Numbered from the stretch's first letter, positions 8,901-18,272 are shown. The stretch is 64,000 bases of DNA from Flavobacteriales bacterium (GCA_017303755.1 JAFLBS010000002.1:310001-374000); one strand, 5' to 3'. A program made the numbers and translations. The notes: generated by a model from the sequence alone, not told the origin.

Positions 8901-10102
8901 TCCTCCATATTTTCATTAAAAGCTGATGGCAATAATTGCGGAATAAATTTGATTAAAATCGGCAGCAATAATCCTCCTCCTGGAAGTAAAAAAATAGTCA
9001 ACGACGGAATTGATTTGCAAATATCTAAAATCTGTTTTTTTACTTTCTTTTTCTCTTCCGGACTCAAATCTTTACTCGCTGATTTTGCCAAAAGCTGCAT
9101 CAATTCTTTGCTTTCCGAGATTTCTTTGGTCAAACGTTTTTTGTTTCGAGTAATCAAAACCTGAACTCCAGTTGTCGTTTGGTCGTAAAAATGCTTCACC
9201 GGATTGGAGTAGTGGAAGTACTGAATTTCGCTTTTGTATTTGGTGATAAAGGCATCGGTATCTTTTACACTTTCGTTGACAAAATCATCTGAAATGCCTA
9301 TTTTTTCAGCTAATTTGTGCAAAAAGTACAATTCGTCATTTTCGATAACGGCATCGTTCCAAAGCGTCAATCCAGCCAAATTTAAGACATAGTATTTCTC
9401 CAAATCAGTACTCAGATTTTCAAAATCGAGCGATTCCAACACTTTGTTTTTTGATTTTTCATTATCAATAGAAAACTTACTGTAACGTACCGACGATTCA
9501 AAAAGTTTAATCAACAAATCATCGTTTTGCGATTTGATGGTTTTCACTTTTAAAGCCAATGTTACTATACTGAGAATAATTTCTTCAATATTCTTGATGT
9601 ATTTATTCGAAATTTTGCCTGTGATTAAAAACTGCCGAAACGCCAAAATATCTACAAAAAGTAAGGCATTAGTAACAATATGCGAAAAGTTTTTACTGAT
9701 AATGTCTTTGTTGGTTTGTATGCGCTCTCTGATGATACCTTCTAACTTCGAGCTATTCGAATGCGATAAAATTTTATCAAAAAGATCAAAACCTTTTGGA
9801 CTTAGTTGATTGTAAAATTCGATGGTTTTTTCGACGAATATTTTGAAATCCGAATCACTCTGAGTAAACAAATACATCGAATACAAATGAGTCAATAAAG
9901 CCACTTTCGAAATTTCATCCGACTTCCATTGCGAAATATCAAGGGTTAACAATGGATCAATCTGAACTACATGTCCGTAAATAAACCCCGTTTGCCGAAT
10001 GTTTTTATACAACGACAATTCATCGGTGAAGTTGTTGGTCATCAACTTTCCTTGCTCTTGAAAAAATTTGTCAATCCAGCCGTTTGCCGATGGGTTAATC
10101 AT
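8897..10102 (-). CDS. LETM1-related protein of unknown role
   Basis: A 401-residue protein. The C-terminal part (about residues 335-395) has a LETM1-like look: a basic helix (SPEEKKKVKKQILDICK) followed by the hydrophobic GGGLLLPILIKFIPQLLP. The middle contains an acidic helical stretch (WNDAVIENDELYFLHKLAEK) resembling TerB-like helical domains. There is no signal peptide. Similar flavobacterial proteins carry the name LETM1-related biofilm-associated protein, but the sequence shows no mechanism. Single gene with a TAGTTTTG box just upstream, convergent with dabB. Confidence 0.65.
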   Translation of the reverse strand: MINPSANGWIDKFFQEQGKLMTNNFTDELSLYKNIRQTGFIYGHVVQIDPLLTLDISQWKSDEISKVALLTHLYSMYLFTQSDSDFKIFVEKTIEFYNQLSPKGFDLFDKILSHSNSSKLEGIIRERIQTNKDIISKNFSHIVTNALLFVDILAFRQFLITGKISNKYIKNIEEIILSIVTLALKVKTIKSQNDDLLIKLFESSVRYSKFSIDNEKSKNKVLESLDFENLSTDLEKYYVLNLAGLTLWNDAVIENDELYFLHKLAEKIGISDDFVNESVKDTDAFITKYKSEIQYFHYSNPVKHFYDQTTTGVQVLITRNKKRLTKEISESKELMQLLAKSASKDLSPEEKKKVKKQILDICKSIPSLTIFLLPGGGLLLPILIKFIPQLLPSAFNENMED

Positions 10103-10188
10103 AGTGGTAATTTGAATTGCAAAACTAAGTTTTTTTATGAATGTGTAGTAGAAATCAACTTTAAGTTTGGGTAATTTTTTGTCGAAAT

Positions 10189-10758
10189 TTATTGACGCGA
10201 CTTGATGTTTTTAGCACATAAATCAATAATTTCTGAAATCCGATTTTGACGTGTTTCCTCTCTTTTGGCCTGATTCAGCCAATACAAATAGCTTTTTTTA
10301 TACGTTTTGCTGAAATTATTATAGTTACTGAAAGCCAATTCATTAGCATCAAACTCTTTTTGTAAATCAGCTGGAATTTCTAAGTTTTCAACCGCATCCA
10401 ATGATTCCCACGAACCATTTTTCTTAGCAGTTTCTATTTTTTTCAACCCACTTTCGTGCATTAAATTCTCCCGAATCAATTCGTCAATGTAAGTTTTATT
10501 GAGTTTGCTCCATACACTTTTGTCTTTACGAGGAGTAAACATTTGCTTGCGTCGTTCATCGTCCAATCGTTTTACAGTCGAATCAATCCAACCGTAGCAA
10601 ATCGCTACTTTTACAGCTTCTTCCCAACGCATACTTTCATATTCGCTATCCACACGATAAAAAATTAAAAATACACAATCGTGCGAATGATGATTCTCGT
10701 GCAACCATTCGCGCCATTCTTTTGCATTTTTGAAGTACAAATGTGGTTTTTCAGACAT
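10189..10758 (-). CDS. YdeI/OmpD-associated family protein
   Basis: A 189-residue soluble protein. The N-terminus has the family pattern AKEWREWLHENH, then SMRWEEAVKVAICYGWIDS, KQMFTPRKDKSVWSKLNK and a basic C-terminal helix with AKREETRQNRISEI. The family is widespread and linked by annotation to OmpD levels and bacteriocin protection, but the biochemical role is unclear. The start codon is 1 bp after the stop of the upstream pentapeptide-repeat gene, so the two are probably cotranscribed. Confidence 0.8.
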   Translation of the reverse strand: MSEKPHLYFKNAKEWREWLHENHHSHDCVFLIFYRVDSEYESMRWEEAVKVAICYGWIDSTVKRLDDERRKQMFTPRKDKSVWSKLNKTYIDELIRENLMHESGLKKIETAKKNGSWESLDAVENLEIPADLQKEFDANELAFSNYNNFSKTYKKSYLYWLNQAKREETRQNRISEIIDLCAKNIKSRQ

Positions 10759-10759
10759 A

Positions 10760-11335
10760 TTATTCCTTTATAATTAACTCGTATTTATCCAACAATCCTT
10801 TGATGTTGTAGGTCGAAAAAATCGCTCGTTTTAATTTGTTTTTTTCAGGATCGATAGAGAAATTGTAACTGGTATACAAATCGGCTTTATTCATAATAGT
10901 TTCGCTAAAGACAGCCAAGCGTAAGTTGCAATTATCAAACAACGCTTCGGTCAAATCGCTCGCCATAAAATCAACCGAAACCATACTGCAATTAATGAAC
11001 TGAATCTTTTTCAACTTCAATTTGTAAAACTGTGCGTAATCCAACAAACAATCTTTAAAATTGAATTCGTAAATCACCTGATCGGTCATTGCAAAATTAA
11101 CGCTAGTAAAATTGCATTTCGTAAACCAAACACCGCGCAAGGATACGTGATTGATTTTGGTATTTTGAAAGTTACATTCCATAAAATTACAATCCGAAAA
11201 CGTCACCGCCTGAAAGAAACACGCTCGAAAATCACAATCAATAAACGTGCAATTCTCAAACTCAGTTTCTCGAATTTCTTCCGAAGTAAAGCTGTGATTT
11301 TTGTATTCTTTGTCGAAAATAAAATGCAATCCCAT
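10760..11335 (-). CDS. Pentapeptide-repeat protein, Qnr/McbG-like
   Basis: A 191-residue protein with tandem pentapeptide repeats of the type A(D/N)LXX/CXF (for example ENCTFIDCDF, FSDCNFMECNF, FDNCNLRLAVF), expected to fold as a right-handed beta-helix. The C-terminus (YNFSIDPEKNKLKRAIFS, then GLLDKYELII) resembles the dimerisation end of Qnr/McbG proteins, which mimic DNA and protect gyrase. That similarity suggests, but does not prove, a topoisomerase-protecting role. It is divergent from guaC and probably cotranscribed with the YdeI-like gene. Confidence 0.75.
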   Translation of the reverse strand: MGLHFIFDKEYKNHSFTSEEIRETEFENCTFIDCDFRACFFQAVTFSDCNFMECNFQNTKINHVSLRGVWFTKCNFTSVNFAMTDQVIYEFNFKDCLLDYAQFYKLKLKKIQFINCSMVSVDFMASDLTEALFDNCNLRLAVFSETIMNKADLYTSYNFSIDPEKNKLKRAIFSTYNIKGLLDKYELIIKE

Positions 11336-11440
11336 TGTGTAGTATTTTGGTTCAAAAATAATGATAAAAAGTGTAGTTTACTGTTAATAAAATGGTACTT
11401 TCTTTTAATAAATAAATGCGCATTTTTGGCATTAAAACTC

Positions 11441-11448
11441 TAACTTTG
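11441..11448 (+). promoter_or_regulatory. Candidate -7 box of guaC
   Basis: TAACTTTG matches TAnnTTTG and lies 20 bp before the guaC ATG. No TTG is found at 19-20 bp upstream. Confidence 0.4.
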
Positions 11449-11468
11449 ACAGTAAACAAATGTGAATT

Positions 11469-12509
11469 ATGAGAATAGAAACCGACTTAAAATTAGGATT
11501 TAAAGATGTAATGATTCGGCCTAAGCGTTCTACTTTAAACAGTAGATCACAAGTGTCGTTGGAGCGCGATTTTAAATTTTTGCACAGCACAGTCGAATGG
11601 AAAGGAATTCCAATTATGGCAGCCAATATGGATACTGTTGGAACATTTGAAATGGCAAAAGCGTTGGCTGAAAAACAATTGTTCACGGCCATTCATAAGC
11701 ATTATACTTTAGAAGATTGGAAAAACAATTTATCAGATGTCTCGGCTGATTTTTTCAAATACATAGCCGTGAGTACTGGAACGGGCAAAAACGATCAAGA
11801 GCATCTAAGTCAGATTTTGAATGCTTTTCCACAAATTGATTTTATCTGTATTGATGTGGCCAACGGTTACTCTGAGCATTTTGTAAAATTCGTCAGTCAA
11901 ACGCGCAAAAACTTCCCTAACAAAGTTATTATTGCAGGAAATGTAGTTACAGGTGAAATGGTCGAAGAACTTCTCATTTCAGGTGCTGATATTATAAAAG
12001 TAGGAATTGGTCCGGGTTCGGTGTGCACTACTCGTGTAAAAACGGGTGTTGGTTATCCACAATTATCAGCTATTATCGAATGTGCCGATGCAGCGCACGG
12101 TTTGGGCGGACAAATCATTAGCGATGGTGGTTGCGCGACTCCGGGAGATGTTGCCAAAGCGTTTGGAGCTGGAGCCGATTTTGTAATGTTGGGAGGAATG
12201 TTGGCTGGGCATGTCGAAAGCGGAGGCGAATTAGTTGAAGTCAATGGCGAAATGTACAAGCAATTTTACGGAATGAGTTCGGAAACCGCCATGAAAAAAC
12301 ACGTGGGTGGCGTTGCGAATTACCGCGCTAGCGAAGGAAAAACCGTTCGAATTCCACTTAAAGGAAGTGTCGAATTTACGATTCAAGATATTTTAGGCGG
12401 AATTCGAAGTACCTGTACGTATGTCGGTGCTTCGCGTTTGAAAGAACTAACCAAACGCACGACTTTTATTCGCGTGGCCGAACAAGAAAACCAAGTCTAT
12501 ACCAAATAA
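11469..12509 (+). CDS. guaC: GMP reductase
   Basis: A 346-residue enzyme converting GMP to IMP with NADPH and release of ammonia (purine salvage). It is nearly colinear with E. coli GuaC. The catalytic cysteine lies in [20 protein letters not shown], phosphate-binding motifs include [16 protein letters not shown] and LGGMLAGH, and the C-terminal signature is [22 protein letters not shown] domains are absent, which separates it from IMP dehydrogenase. The stop is directly followed by the ATG of the Nudix gene, so translation is probably coupled. Confidence 0.96.
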   Translation: MRIETDLKLGFKDVMIRPKRSTLNSRSQVSLERDFKFLHSTVEWKGIPIMAANMDTVGTFEMAKALAEKQLFTAIHKHYTLEDWKNNLSDVSADFFKYIAVSTGTGKNDQEHLSQILNAFPQIDFICIDVANGYSEHFVKFVSQTRKNFPNKVIIAGNVVTGEMVEELLISGADIIKVGIGPGSVCTTRVKTGVGYPQLSAIIECADAAHGLGGQIISDGGCATPGDVAKAFGAGADFVMLGGMLAGHVESGGELVEVNGEMYKQFYGMSSETAMKKHVGGVANYRASEGKTVRIPLKGSVEFTIQDILGGIRSTCTYVGASRLKELTKRTTFIRVAEQENQVYTK

Positions 12510-13037
12510 ATGACCGATTCTTCAACCTCATTTTTTACATTTTGCCCTAATTGTAAATCGGAACATTTTGAATTTGAACAGTTGTTCCGATTTACTTGTC
12601 ACGACTGCAATTTTGTTTATTACCACAATATTGCTGCAGCTGTTGCCGTGATTTTAAAATTGGATGATAAAATTTTGTTTACCGTTAGAAACGTCGATCC
12701 CGACAAAGGAAAATGGGATTTGCCTGGCGGTTTTATCGATCCAAATGAAAATGCCCAAGAAGCCGCTTGCCGTGAAATTAAAGAAGAATTAGGGTTGGAT
12801 TTGCAGCCTTCCGATTTGCAGTTTGTGACCACTTCGCCCAACCATTATCTCTATAAAAATGTTCCGTACCGAACCATGGATTTGTTTTTTGAATGTGAAT
12901 TACAATCGGATGCCATAAACATTACCGCCGAAGATGAAATAAAAGAACTGCTTTGGGTTAAAACTACCGAAATCGAGTTAGACAAAATTGGTTTTGTATC
13001 CATCCGGAAGGTGATAGGCGAGAAGTACGTACTTTAA
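12510..13037 (+). CDS. Nudix hydrolase with N-terminal zinc ribbon
   Basis: A 175-residue protein. A four-cysteine zinc ribbon (FCPNCKS and FTCHDCNF, about residues 12-38) precedes a Nudix domain with an intact box, GGFIDPNENAQEAACREIKEELG (read here in two parts: GGFIDPNEN, then REIKEELG), giving the Mg2+-binding glutamates. A zinc ribbon plus Nudix fold is typical of NudC-like or ADP-ribose/nucleoside-diphosphate hydrolases; the substrate cannot be read. It abuts guaC without a gap, suggesting a shared purine nucleotide housekeeping role. Confidence 0.85.
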   Translation: MTDSSTSFFTFCPNCKSEHFEFEQLFRFTCHDCNFVYYHNIAAAVAVILKLDDKILFTVRNVDPDKGKWDLPGGFIDPNENAQEAACREIKEELGLDLQPSDLQFVTTSPNHYLYKNVPYRTMDLFFECELQSDAINITAEDEIKELLWVKTTEIELDKIGFVSIRKVIGEKYVL

Positions 13038-13096
13038 CTAAAAATTAATAGTCGTTCTCGAATTCGTTTTAACTTTAAGTAGTAATTTTAAACTCT

Positions 13097-14215
13097 ATGG
13101 AAACGAATCAAAAAAAAGGGTTTTACTTCAAAACCTACGAAGCACCCAACTTATCTCCATTTGATCGCCTTTTTGAAATTTTCAAGGAGTTGATTACGCA
13201 TACATCAGGCGATTTTGATGAGGCCATCGACTGGTTACGTCAACTGGATGTTGAGTATAAACTCACTGACAAAAACTATACTATCGATGATTTTATTGAA
13301 GATTTAAAGAAAAAAGGATACATCCGCGAAGAGTTAAAAGACGATGGAACGTCGGGAGTTGGAATCACATCCAAAACCGAGCGCGCCATACGTCAACAAG
13401 CTTTGGATCAAATTTTTGGTAATCTTAAGAAATCGGGAAATGGAAATCACAAAACAAAATATTCGGGCAACGGTGACGAAAAAACAGGTGAATTCAGAGC
13501 GTATCATTTTGGTGATGGTTTAGAGAATATTTCGCTGACCGAAAGTTTACGCAATGCACAAATCAATAACGGTGCGGATGAATTTCGTTTGACCGAAAAT
13601 GATTTGGTAGTTGAAGATACTCAATTCAAAGCGCAAATGAGTACGGTTTTGATGATTGACATCAGTCACAGTATGATTTTGTATGGTGAAGATCGAATTA
13701 CTCCAGCCAAAAAAGTGGCCATGGCATTGGCCGAATTAATCACCACTCGTTATCCCAAAGACACTATTGATATTTTAGTTTTCGGGAACGACGCTTGGCC
13801 CATCAGCATCAAAGATTTGCCGTATTTAAAAGTCGGACCGTATCATACCAACACTGTTGCTGGATTGCAATTGGCGATGGATTTGCTTCGAAGAAAACGA
13901 AACACCAACAAACAAATTTTCATGATTACCGACGGAAAACCGAGTTGCGTGCGCGAAAAAGATGGCACGTACTACATGAATTCCAACGGTTTGGATTCGT
14001 ACATCGTAGAACAATGCTACAATCAAGCGGCGCAAGCACGGAAATTGCATATTCCGATTACAACCTTTATGATTGCCAACGATCCGTATTTGCAGCAATT
14101 CATCAATCATTTTACCGAAGCCAATCAAGGAAAAGCGTTTTACACCGGACTAAAAGGGTTGGGCGAAATGATTTTTGAGGATTATGAAACTAACAGAAAG
14201 AAGAAGATTAATTGA
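13097..14215 (+). CDS. VWA-domain protein paired with an AAA ATPase
   Basis: A 372-residue cytoplasmic protein. The N-terminal 110 residues are helical and charged. A glycine/asparagine/lysine-rich linker (about 112-130) leads to a von Willebrand A domain whose MIDAS motif DISHS starts at D188, with further metal-site residues around MITDGKPS. VWA proteins next to MoxR- or BchI-like AAA ATPases usually act as metal-insertase or chaperone pairs, like the magnesium chelatase D/I subunits. The ATPase gene follows after 72 bp. No signal peptide; target unknown. Confidence 0.8.
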   Translation: METNQKKGFYFKTYEAPNLSPFDRLFEIFKELITHTSGDFDEAIDWLRQLDVEYKLTDKNYTIDDFIEDLKKKGYIREELKDDGTSGVGITSKTERAIRQQALDQIFGNLKKSGNGNHKTKYSGNGDEKTGEFRAYHFGDGLENISLTESLRNAQINNGADEFRLTENDLVVEDTQFKAQMSTVLMIDISHSMILYGEDRITPAKKVAMALAELITTRYPKDTIDILVFGNDAWPISIKDLPYLKVGPYHTNTVAGLQLAMDLLRRKRNTNKQIFMITDGKPSCVREKDGTYYMNSNGLDSYIVEQCYNQAAQARKLHIPITTFMIANDPYLQQFINHFTEANQGKAFYTGLKGLGEMIFEDYETNRKKKIN

Positions 14216-14287
14216 GAATGCAGAAGGCAGAATATAGAAAATAGAAAATAGAGCATATAATAGATACTTCAATATACAATTGAAAAC

Positions 14288-15751
14288 ATGAAAATACAAA
14301 ACATACACACATTCGGCGAGTTAAAGCAATCAGGTTACGTTTCTCGTAGCATTAAAGACGAATTACGTGATAATTTACGCGCCAAAATAAAATCGGGACA
14401 ACCCGTTTTTGAAGGCGTTCACGGATTCGAATACACCGTTATTCCCGAATTAGAACGAGCCATTTTATCACGTCATAATATAAATTTACTCGGGCTCCGA
14501 GGTCAGGCGAAAACACGTTTGGCTCGAAAAATGATTGAATTATTAGATGAATACATGCCGATTGTGTCAGGTTCCGAAATTAACGACGATCCGTTCCATC
14601 CAATTTCCCGATTTGCCAAAGATCTTCTCGCCGAAAAAGGTGATGCAACTCCAATTCAGTGGATTCATAGAAGTGAACGTTTTTCAGAAAAATTAGCCAC
14701 ACCCGATGTAACAGTAGCCGATTTAATAGGCGATGTTGATCCGATTAAAGCCGCCAATTTAAAGTTATCGTATTCCGATGACCGCGTGATTCACTTCGGT
14801 ATGATTCCGCGTGCCAATCGCTGCATTTTTGTCATCAATGAGTTGCCCGATTTGCAAGCCCGAATTCAAGTCGCTTTATTCAACATCTTGCAAGAAGGTG
14901 ATATACAAATACGTGGATTCAAACTGCGAATGCCTTTGGATATGCAATTTGTATTTACAGCGAATCCAGAAGATTACACGAATCGTGGAAGTATCGTAAC
15001 ACCTTTGAAAGACCGAATTGGTTCTCAAATTTTAACGCACTATCCTGAAACGATCAGCATTGCACGAACCATTACGCAACAAGAAGCGAAATTAAATAAA
15101 GATCAATCTGAAACCGTTTATGTTCCTTCACTCGCTAAAGATTTGTTAGAGCAAATCAGTTTTGAAGCACGAGAAAGTGAATACATCGATGCCAAAAGTG
15201 GCGTGAGTGCTCGTATGAGTATCACAGCTTATGAGAATTTAGTAAGTACAGCCGAACGCAGAGCATTGCAATCGGGTAGTGAGCAAACTGTGGTGCGATT
15301 GTCCGATTTCTTGGGAATTATTCCAGCTCTTACAGGTAAAGTAGAGTTGGTTTATGAAGGCGAACAAGAAGGTGCAGCGGTTGTAGCTCAACATTTAATT
15401 GGTGATGCCATTCACACTTTTTTTCCTGCTTTTTTTCCGAAAATTGAAAAACTAGAACGCGATGCTGATGCGAGTCCGTATGCCAAACTACTCGAATGGT
15501 TTTTTGCCGAAACGGGTTTTGAATTGTTGGATGATGCTTCCGATGATGAATACAAAAAACAATTGGACGCCATACAACCTTTGGATGACCTCGTTAAAAA
15601 ATACCAACCTGATTTTCCTAAAGAAGACATTTATTTTCTAAAAGAATTTGTTTTGTGGGGTTTGGTGGAGTATCAAAAACTCAGTAAAGACCGAGTAGAA
15701 ACGGGCTATCAATTCAAAGATTTGTATGGAAGTTTTATCAGTAAACTTTAG
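14288..15751 (+). CDS. MoxR/magnesium-chelatase-like AAA ATPase
   Basis: A 487-residue AAA+ protein. The P-loop GLRGQAKT (residues 69-76) keeps the Lys and Thr but has Ala where most Walker A motifs have Gly. The Walker B equivalent is CIFVINEL, with Asn before the catalytic Glu. A sensor-1-like FTANPEDYTNRGS and arginine-containing TPLKDRIGS follow, and the C-terminus is helical. The layout resembles BchI/MoxR. It follows the VWA gene, so it is the probable motor of that pair. It is closed by a terminator. Confidence 0.82.
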   Translation: MKIQNIHTFGELKQSGYVSRSIKDELRDNLRAKIKSGQPVFEGVHGFEYTVIPELERAILSRHNINLLGLRGQAKTRLARKMIELLDEYMPIVSGSEINDDPFHPISRFAKDLLAEKGDATPIQWIHRSERFSEKLATPDVTVADLIGDVDPIKAANLKLSYSDDRVIHFGMIPRANRCIFVINELPDLQARIQVALFNILQEGDIQIRGFKLRMPLDMQFVFTANPEDYTNRGSIVTPLKDRIGSQILTHYPETISIARTITQQEAKLNKDQSETVYVPSLAKDLLEQISFEARESEYIDAKSGVSARMSITAYENLVSTAERRALQSGSEQTVVRLSDFLGIIPALTGKVELVYEGEQEGAAVVAQHLIGDAIHTFFPAFFPKIEKLERDADASPYAKLLEWFFAETGFELLDDASDDEYKKQLDAIQPLDDLVKKYQPDFPKEDIYFLKEFVLWGLVEYQKLSKDRVETGYQFKDLYGSFISKL

Positions 15752-15769
15752 TGTCATTATAAAAATAAC

Positions 15770-15806
15770 CTCCGCAATGATGATCTGATGTTGCGGAGTT
15801 TTTTTT
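15770..15806 (+). terminator. Terminator after the AAA ATPase gene
   Basis: CTCCGCAA pairs with TTGCGGAG around a 13-nt loop and is followed by eight T's, starting 18 bp after the stop. Confidence 0.8.
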
Positions 15807-15917
15807 GGAAGCAAATGGCTTGGGCTTTCTTGTAATCGTCTTTCCCGCTTTCCTTCCAAGTTGTTCGTACCTCACAAGCTTTCCATTCAATCGGGGCTAT
15901 TTTCAGCATCGTCTTTT

Positions 15918-16137
15918 GTTAAATAACGTGAGTTCGATATAAAAGCCAAACAAATAGTCCTTTTTTTACACAAATTACACGAATTTGCACAAATTGAAGT
16001 TGGAAATTATACTATTAGACTCTGATTCATCAGATTCTAATTCGTGAAATTTTATTTTTAAAATGATAATTCGTGTAAATTCGTGCAATTCGTGTCTTAA
16101 TTTATTAAAAGATTATGTCGAACTCACGTCAAATAAC
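15918..16137. repeat. MITE-like element with inverted ends
   Basis: The ends of this 220-bp gene-free stretch are imperfect inverted repeats: AACGTGAGTTCGATATAA at the left and, inverted, GACGTGAGTTCGACATAA at the right. Inside, a second inverted pair is made of short units like ACACGAATT and GCACGAATT, and a hairpin TCTGAT-TC-ATCAGA (near 16021) lies close to the centre. A related inverted repeat occurs at 36506. No ORF is inside. Between 15807 and 15917 I see only a poor 50-codon minus-strand frame. Confidence 0.55.
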
Positions 16138-16158
16138 CATTTTGCAACGCAAACCCAA

Positions 16159-16188
16159 TTGTAATTTAATTCTAAAAAACTATTTTTG
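16159..16188 (+). promoter_or_regulatory. Promoter of the MATE gene
   Basis: TTG at 16159 and TATTTTTG at 16181 are separated by 19 bp, the Bacteroidota -33/-7 arrangement, 20 bp before the ATG. Confidence 0.6.
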
Positions 16189-16207
16189 AAGAATTAAACC
16201 TTGTGCT

Positions 16208-17623
16208 ATGTCGTCCCATTCCAATAAAATTACTTCCATTTTCCAATTGATTAAACAATCGCTCAAAGGCGAAGAACACGATTATACCAAAGGAAATGTA
16301 AAAATTGCCATACTATTACTCTCTGTTCCAATGATATTGGAATTGAGTTTGGAATCGGTTTTTGCTGTAGTCGATATTTATTTTGTAGGTCATTTACCCA
16401 ATGCGAATGTAGCCGTAGCAACGGTTGGTTTGACCGAAGCAGTAATTTCGCTAATCTACACACTCGGAATTGGTTTGAGTACAGGCGCAACTGCAATCGT
16501 TGCACGTCGTGTAGGTGAAAAAGAGTTGGTAGAAGCCTCTAAATCGGGTGCGCAAGCCATCACAATCTCCTTTTTAATCTCTCTTGTAGTCGCTTTTTTA
16601 GGCGTGTATTTCGCTTCCGATATCTTGGCTTTAATGGGCGCACAACCCGAAGTAATCAGCGAAGGAACTATTTTTGCCCAAATTATTTTTGCGAGTAGTC
16701 CAGTGATTATTTTACTTTTCCTTATCAACGGTATTTTCAGAGGTGCAGGCGATGCCGCCATGGCCATGCGAAGTTTGTGGATTGCCAGTTTAATCAATAT
16801 CATTTTGTGTCCGCTTTTGATATACGGTTACGGTCCGTTTCCCGAACTCGGACTCATGGGCGCGGCCATTGCAACCGCCACAGGAAGAACTATCGGTGTC
16901 GTATACCAATGTTATCATTTGTTTGCCAAAAGCAGAACGATTAAAATTTACAACCACTATTTCAAACCCAATTTTGAAATGATTAAATCGTTATTAAGTA
17001 TCTCAACGCCCGCCATGCTACAATTTTTCATTCAAAGCGGCAGTTGGATTGTCTTAACGTATTTGGTTTCCATCACCGGAAGCACCGATGCCAGCGCAGG
17101 TTATCAAATTGCCATCAGAAATTTAGTGTTTTTTATACTTCCCGCTTGGGGATTGAGCAATGCTGCGGCTACTTTGGTCGGACAAAATCTCGGCGCCAAA
17201 CAGCCCGACAGAGCGGAGCAAAGCGTACTCTTAACGACCAAATACAATGTGATTTTTATGAGTTTGGTAACCGTTTTGTTTGTGTTCTTTTCAGAGTTCA
17301 TCATCAGTCTTTATACCGATAATGCTGTTATAGCCAACTACGGCAGCCAAGCGCTCAGAATCATGGGATTTGGTTTTATTTTTTATGGCATCGGAATGGT
17401 GATGATTCAATCACTAAACGGAGCAGGCGATACCAAAACACCAACGTGGATTAACATTTTCTGTTTCTGGATCATTCAAGTGCCGCTGGCTTGGTTATTG
17501 GCAGTTTATTTTCAACTCGGACCAATAGGCGCATTTATTGCGATTCCAACTGCAGAAACCGTATTAGCATTATTGGCGTTTTACTTTTTTAAGAAAGGAA
17601 AGTGGAAAACGGTTGAGGTGTAG
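16208..17623 (+). CDS. MATE-family multidrug/cation efflux transporter
   Basis: A 471-residue inner-membrane protein with about twelve hydrophobic segments in two pseudo-symmetric halves. MATE-type motifs are visible: ILLLSVPMILELSLESVF near the start, GLSTGATAIVARRVGE, GAGDAAMAMRS in the first half, and NAAATLVGQNLGAKQPDRAE plus NGAGDTKTPTW in the second. MATE pumps export drugs and cationic metabolites using Na+ or H+ gradients; the substrate cannot be assigned. It is a single gene with its own promoter. Confidence 0.9.
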   Translation: MSSHSNKITSIFQLIKQSLKGEEHDYTKGNVKIAILLLSVPMILELSLESVFAVVDIYFVGHLPNANVAVATVGLTEAVISLIYTLGIGLSTGATAIVARRVGEKELVEASKSGAQAITISFLISLVVAFLGVYFASDILALMGAQPEVISEGTIFAQIIFASSPVIILLFLINGIFRGAGDAAMAMRSLWIASLINIILCPLLIYGYGPFPELGLMGAAIATATGRTIGVVYQCYHLFAKSRTIKIYNHYFKPNFEMIKSLLSISTPAMLQFFIQSGSWIVLTYLVSITGSTDASAGYQIAIRNLVFFILPAWGLSNAAATLVGQNLGAKQPDRAEQSVLLTTKYNVIFMSLVTVLFVFFSEFIISLYTDNAVIANYGSQALRIMGFGFIFYGIGMVMIQSLNGAGDTKTPTWINIFCFWIIQVPLAWLLAVYFQLGPIGAFIAIPTAETVLALLAFYFFKKGKWKTVEV

Positions 17624-17846
17624 GGTTTTGTTATTGAATGAGAATTGAAAATAGTCAAATTTTAATTTCTTGAAGCTATTCCTGCTGTGCGTTACAAGTC
17701 CTCAGCAACCGCTGTGTTTTTGTAAGTCGCCCGCTAGCTTCCGTTGGTCGCTATCGTGCACCAACAAAAACTACGGTGGTATCTTGGGGGCTTTTCACTT
17801 CCATCAGGGCTAGTTGTCGTAGAGACCAATAATTCAGTGTTTAAGT
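17624..17846. other. Gene-free block with an intergenic repeat-like sequence
   Basis: No convincing ORF. The stretch is richer in G+C than its surroundings (for example GTCGCCCGCTAGCTTCCG and ACTTCCATCAGGGCTAG). A partial inverted pair is present (ACCGCTGTGTTTTTGT against ACAAAAACTACGGTGG). It looks like a dispersed intergenic repeat or a degraded non-coding element; function not determined. Confidence 0.35.
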
Positions 17847-17993
17847 TTCACGACTGGATTTTGCTGCGCAACATCCATCAAACTCCGCTTTGATAATAAT
17901 ACAAAAGAAAAAAACACTCAAGTAAAACTTGGCAATTAAGAAATTTCACGACTGGATTTTGCTGTGCAACATCCATCAAAGCTCCGCTTTGAT

Positions 17994-18055
17994 AATAATA
18001 CAAAAGAAAAAATACGCTCAAGTAAAACTTGGCGTATTTTTTCTTTTGTATTATT
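17994..18055. terminator. 24-bp perfect hairpin, duplicate of the tRNA terminator
   Basis: The two 24-nt arms (AATAATACAAAAG... and ...CTTTTGTATTATT) pair without mismatch, with an additional CAAG/CTTG inside the loop. It is followed on the right by a 22-bp copy of the tRNA-Arg 3' end (18056-18077). Confidence 0.6.
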
Positions 18056-18204
18056 CATTCGTGACCTCGACTGGATTAACTTCGTTGTTCCAGAATGCGC
18101 TCCGTAGTGGAAATGAAAAGTCTTTTTCAATCAGAGATTTTGTTTAAGGAAATAATTCACGACTGGATTTTGCTGCGCAACATCCATCAAAGCTCCGCTT
18201 TGAT

Positions 18205-18266
18205 AATACTATAAAAAGAAAAAAAACACTCAAGCGAGCTTGGTGTTTTTTTCTTTTTATAGTATT
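18205..18266 (-). terminator. Terminator of tRNA-Arg
   Basis: A long hairpin (about 24 bp with one bulged base, loop containing CAAG-CGAG-CTTG) with a T-run on the minus strand starts 6 bp after the tRNA 3' end. Its stem sequence differs from the hairpin at 17994, yet both are fully paired. Confidence 0.75.
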
Positions 18267-18272
18267 CATTCG

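Noticed and set aside
15757..15909. 50-codon minus-strand frame with a Met start between the AAA and MATE genes
   Set aside because: It reads through the AAA-gene terminator hairpin, has no promoter box and ends in low-quality basic sequence; at most a degraded gene end.
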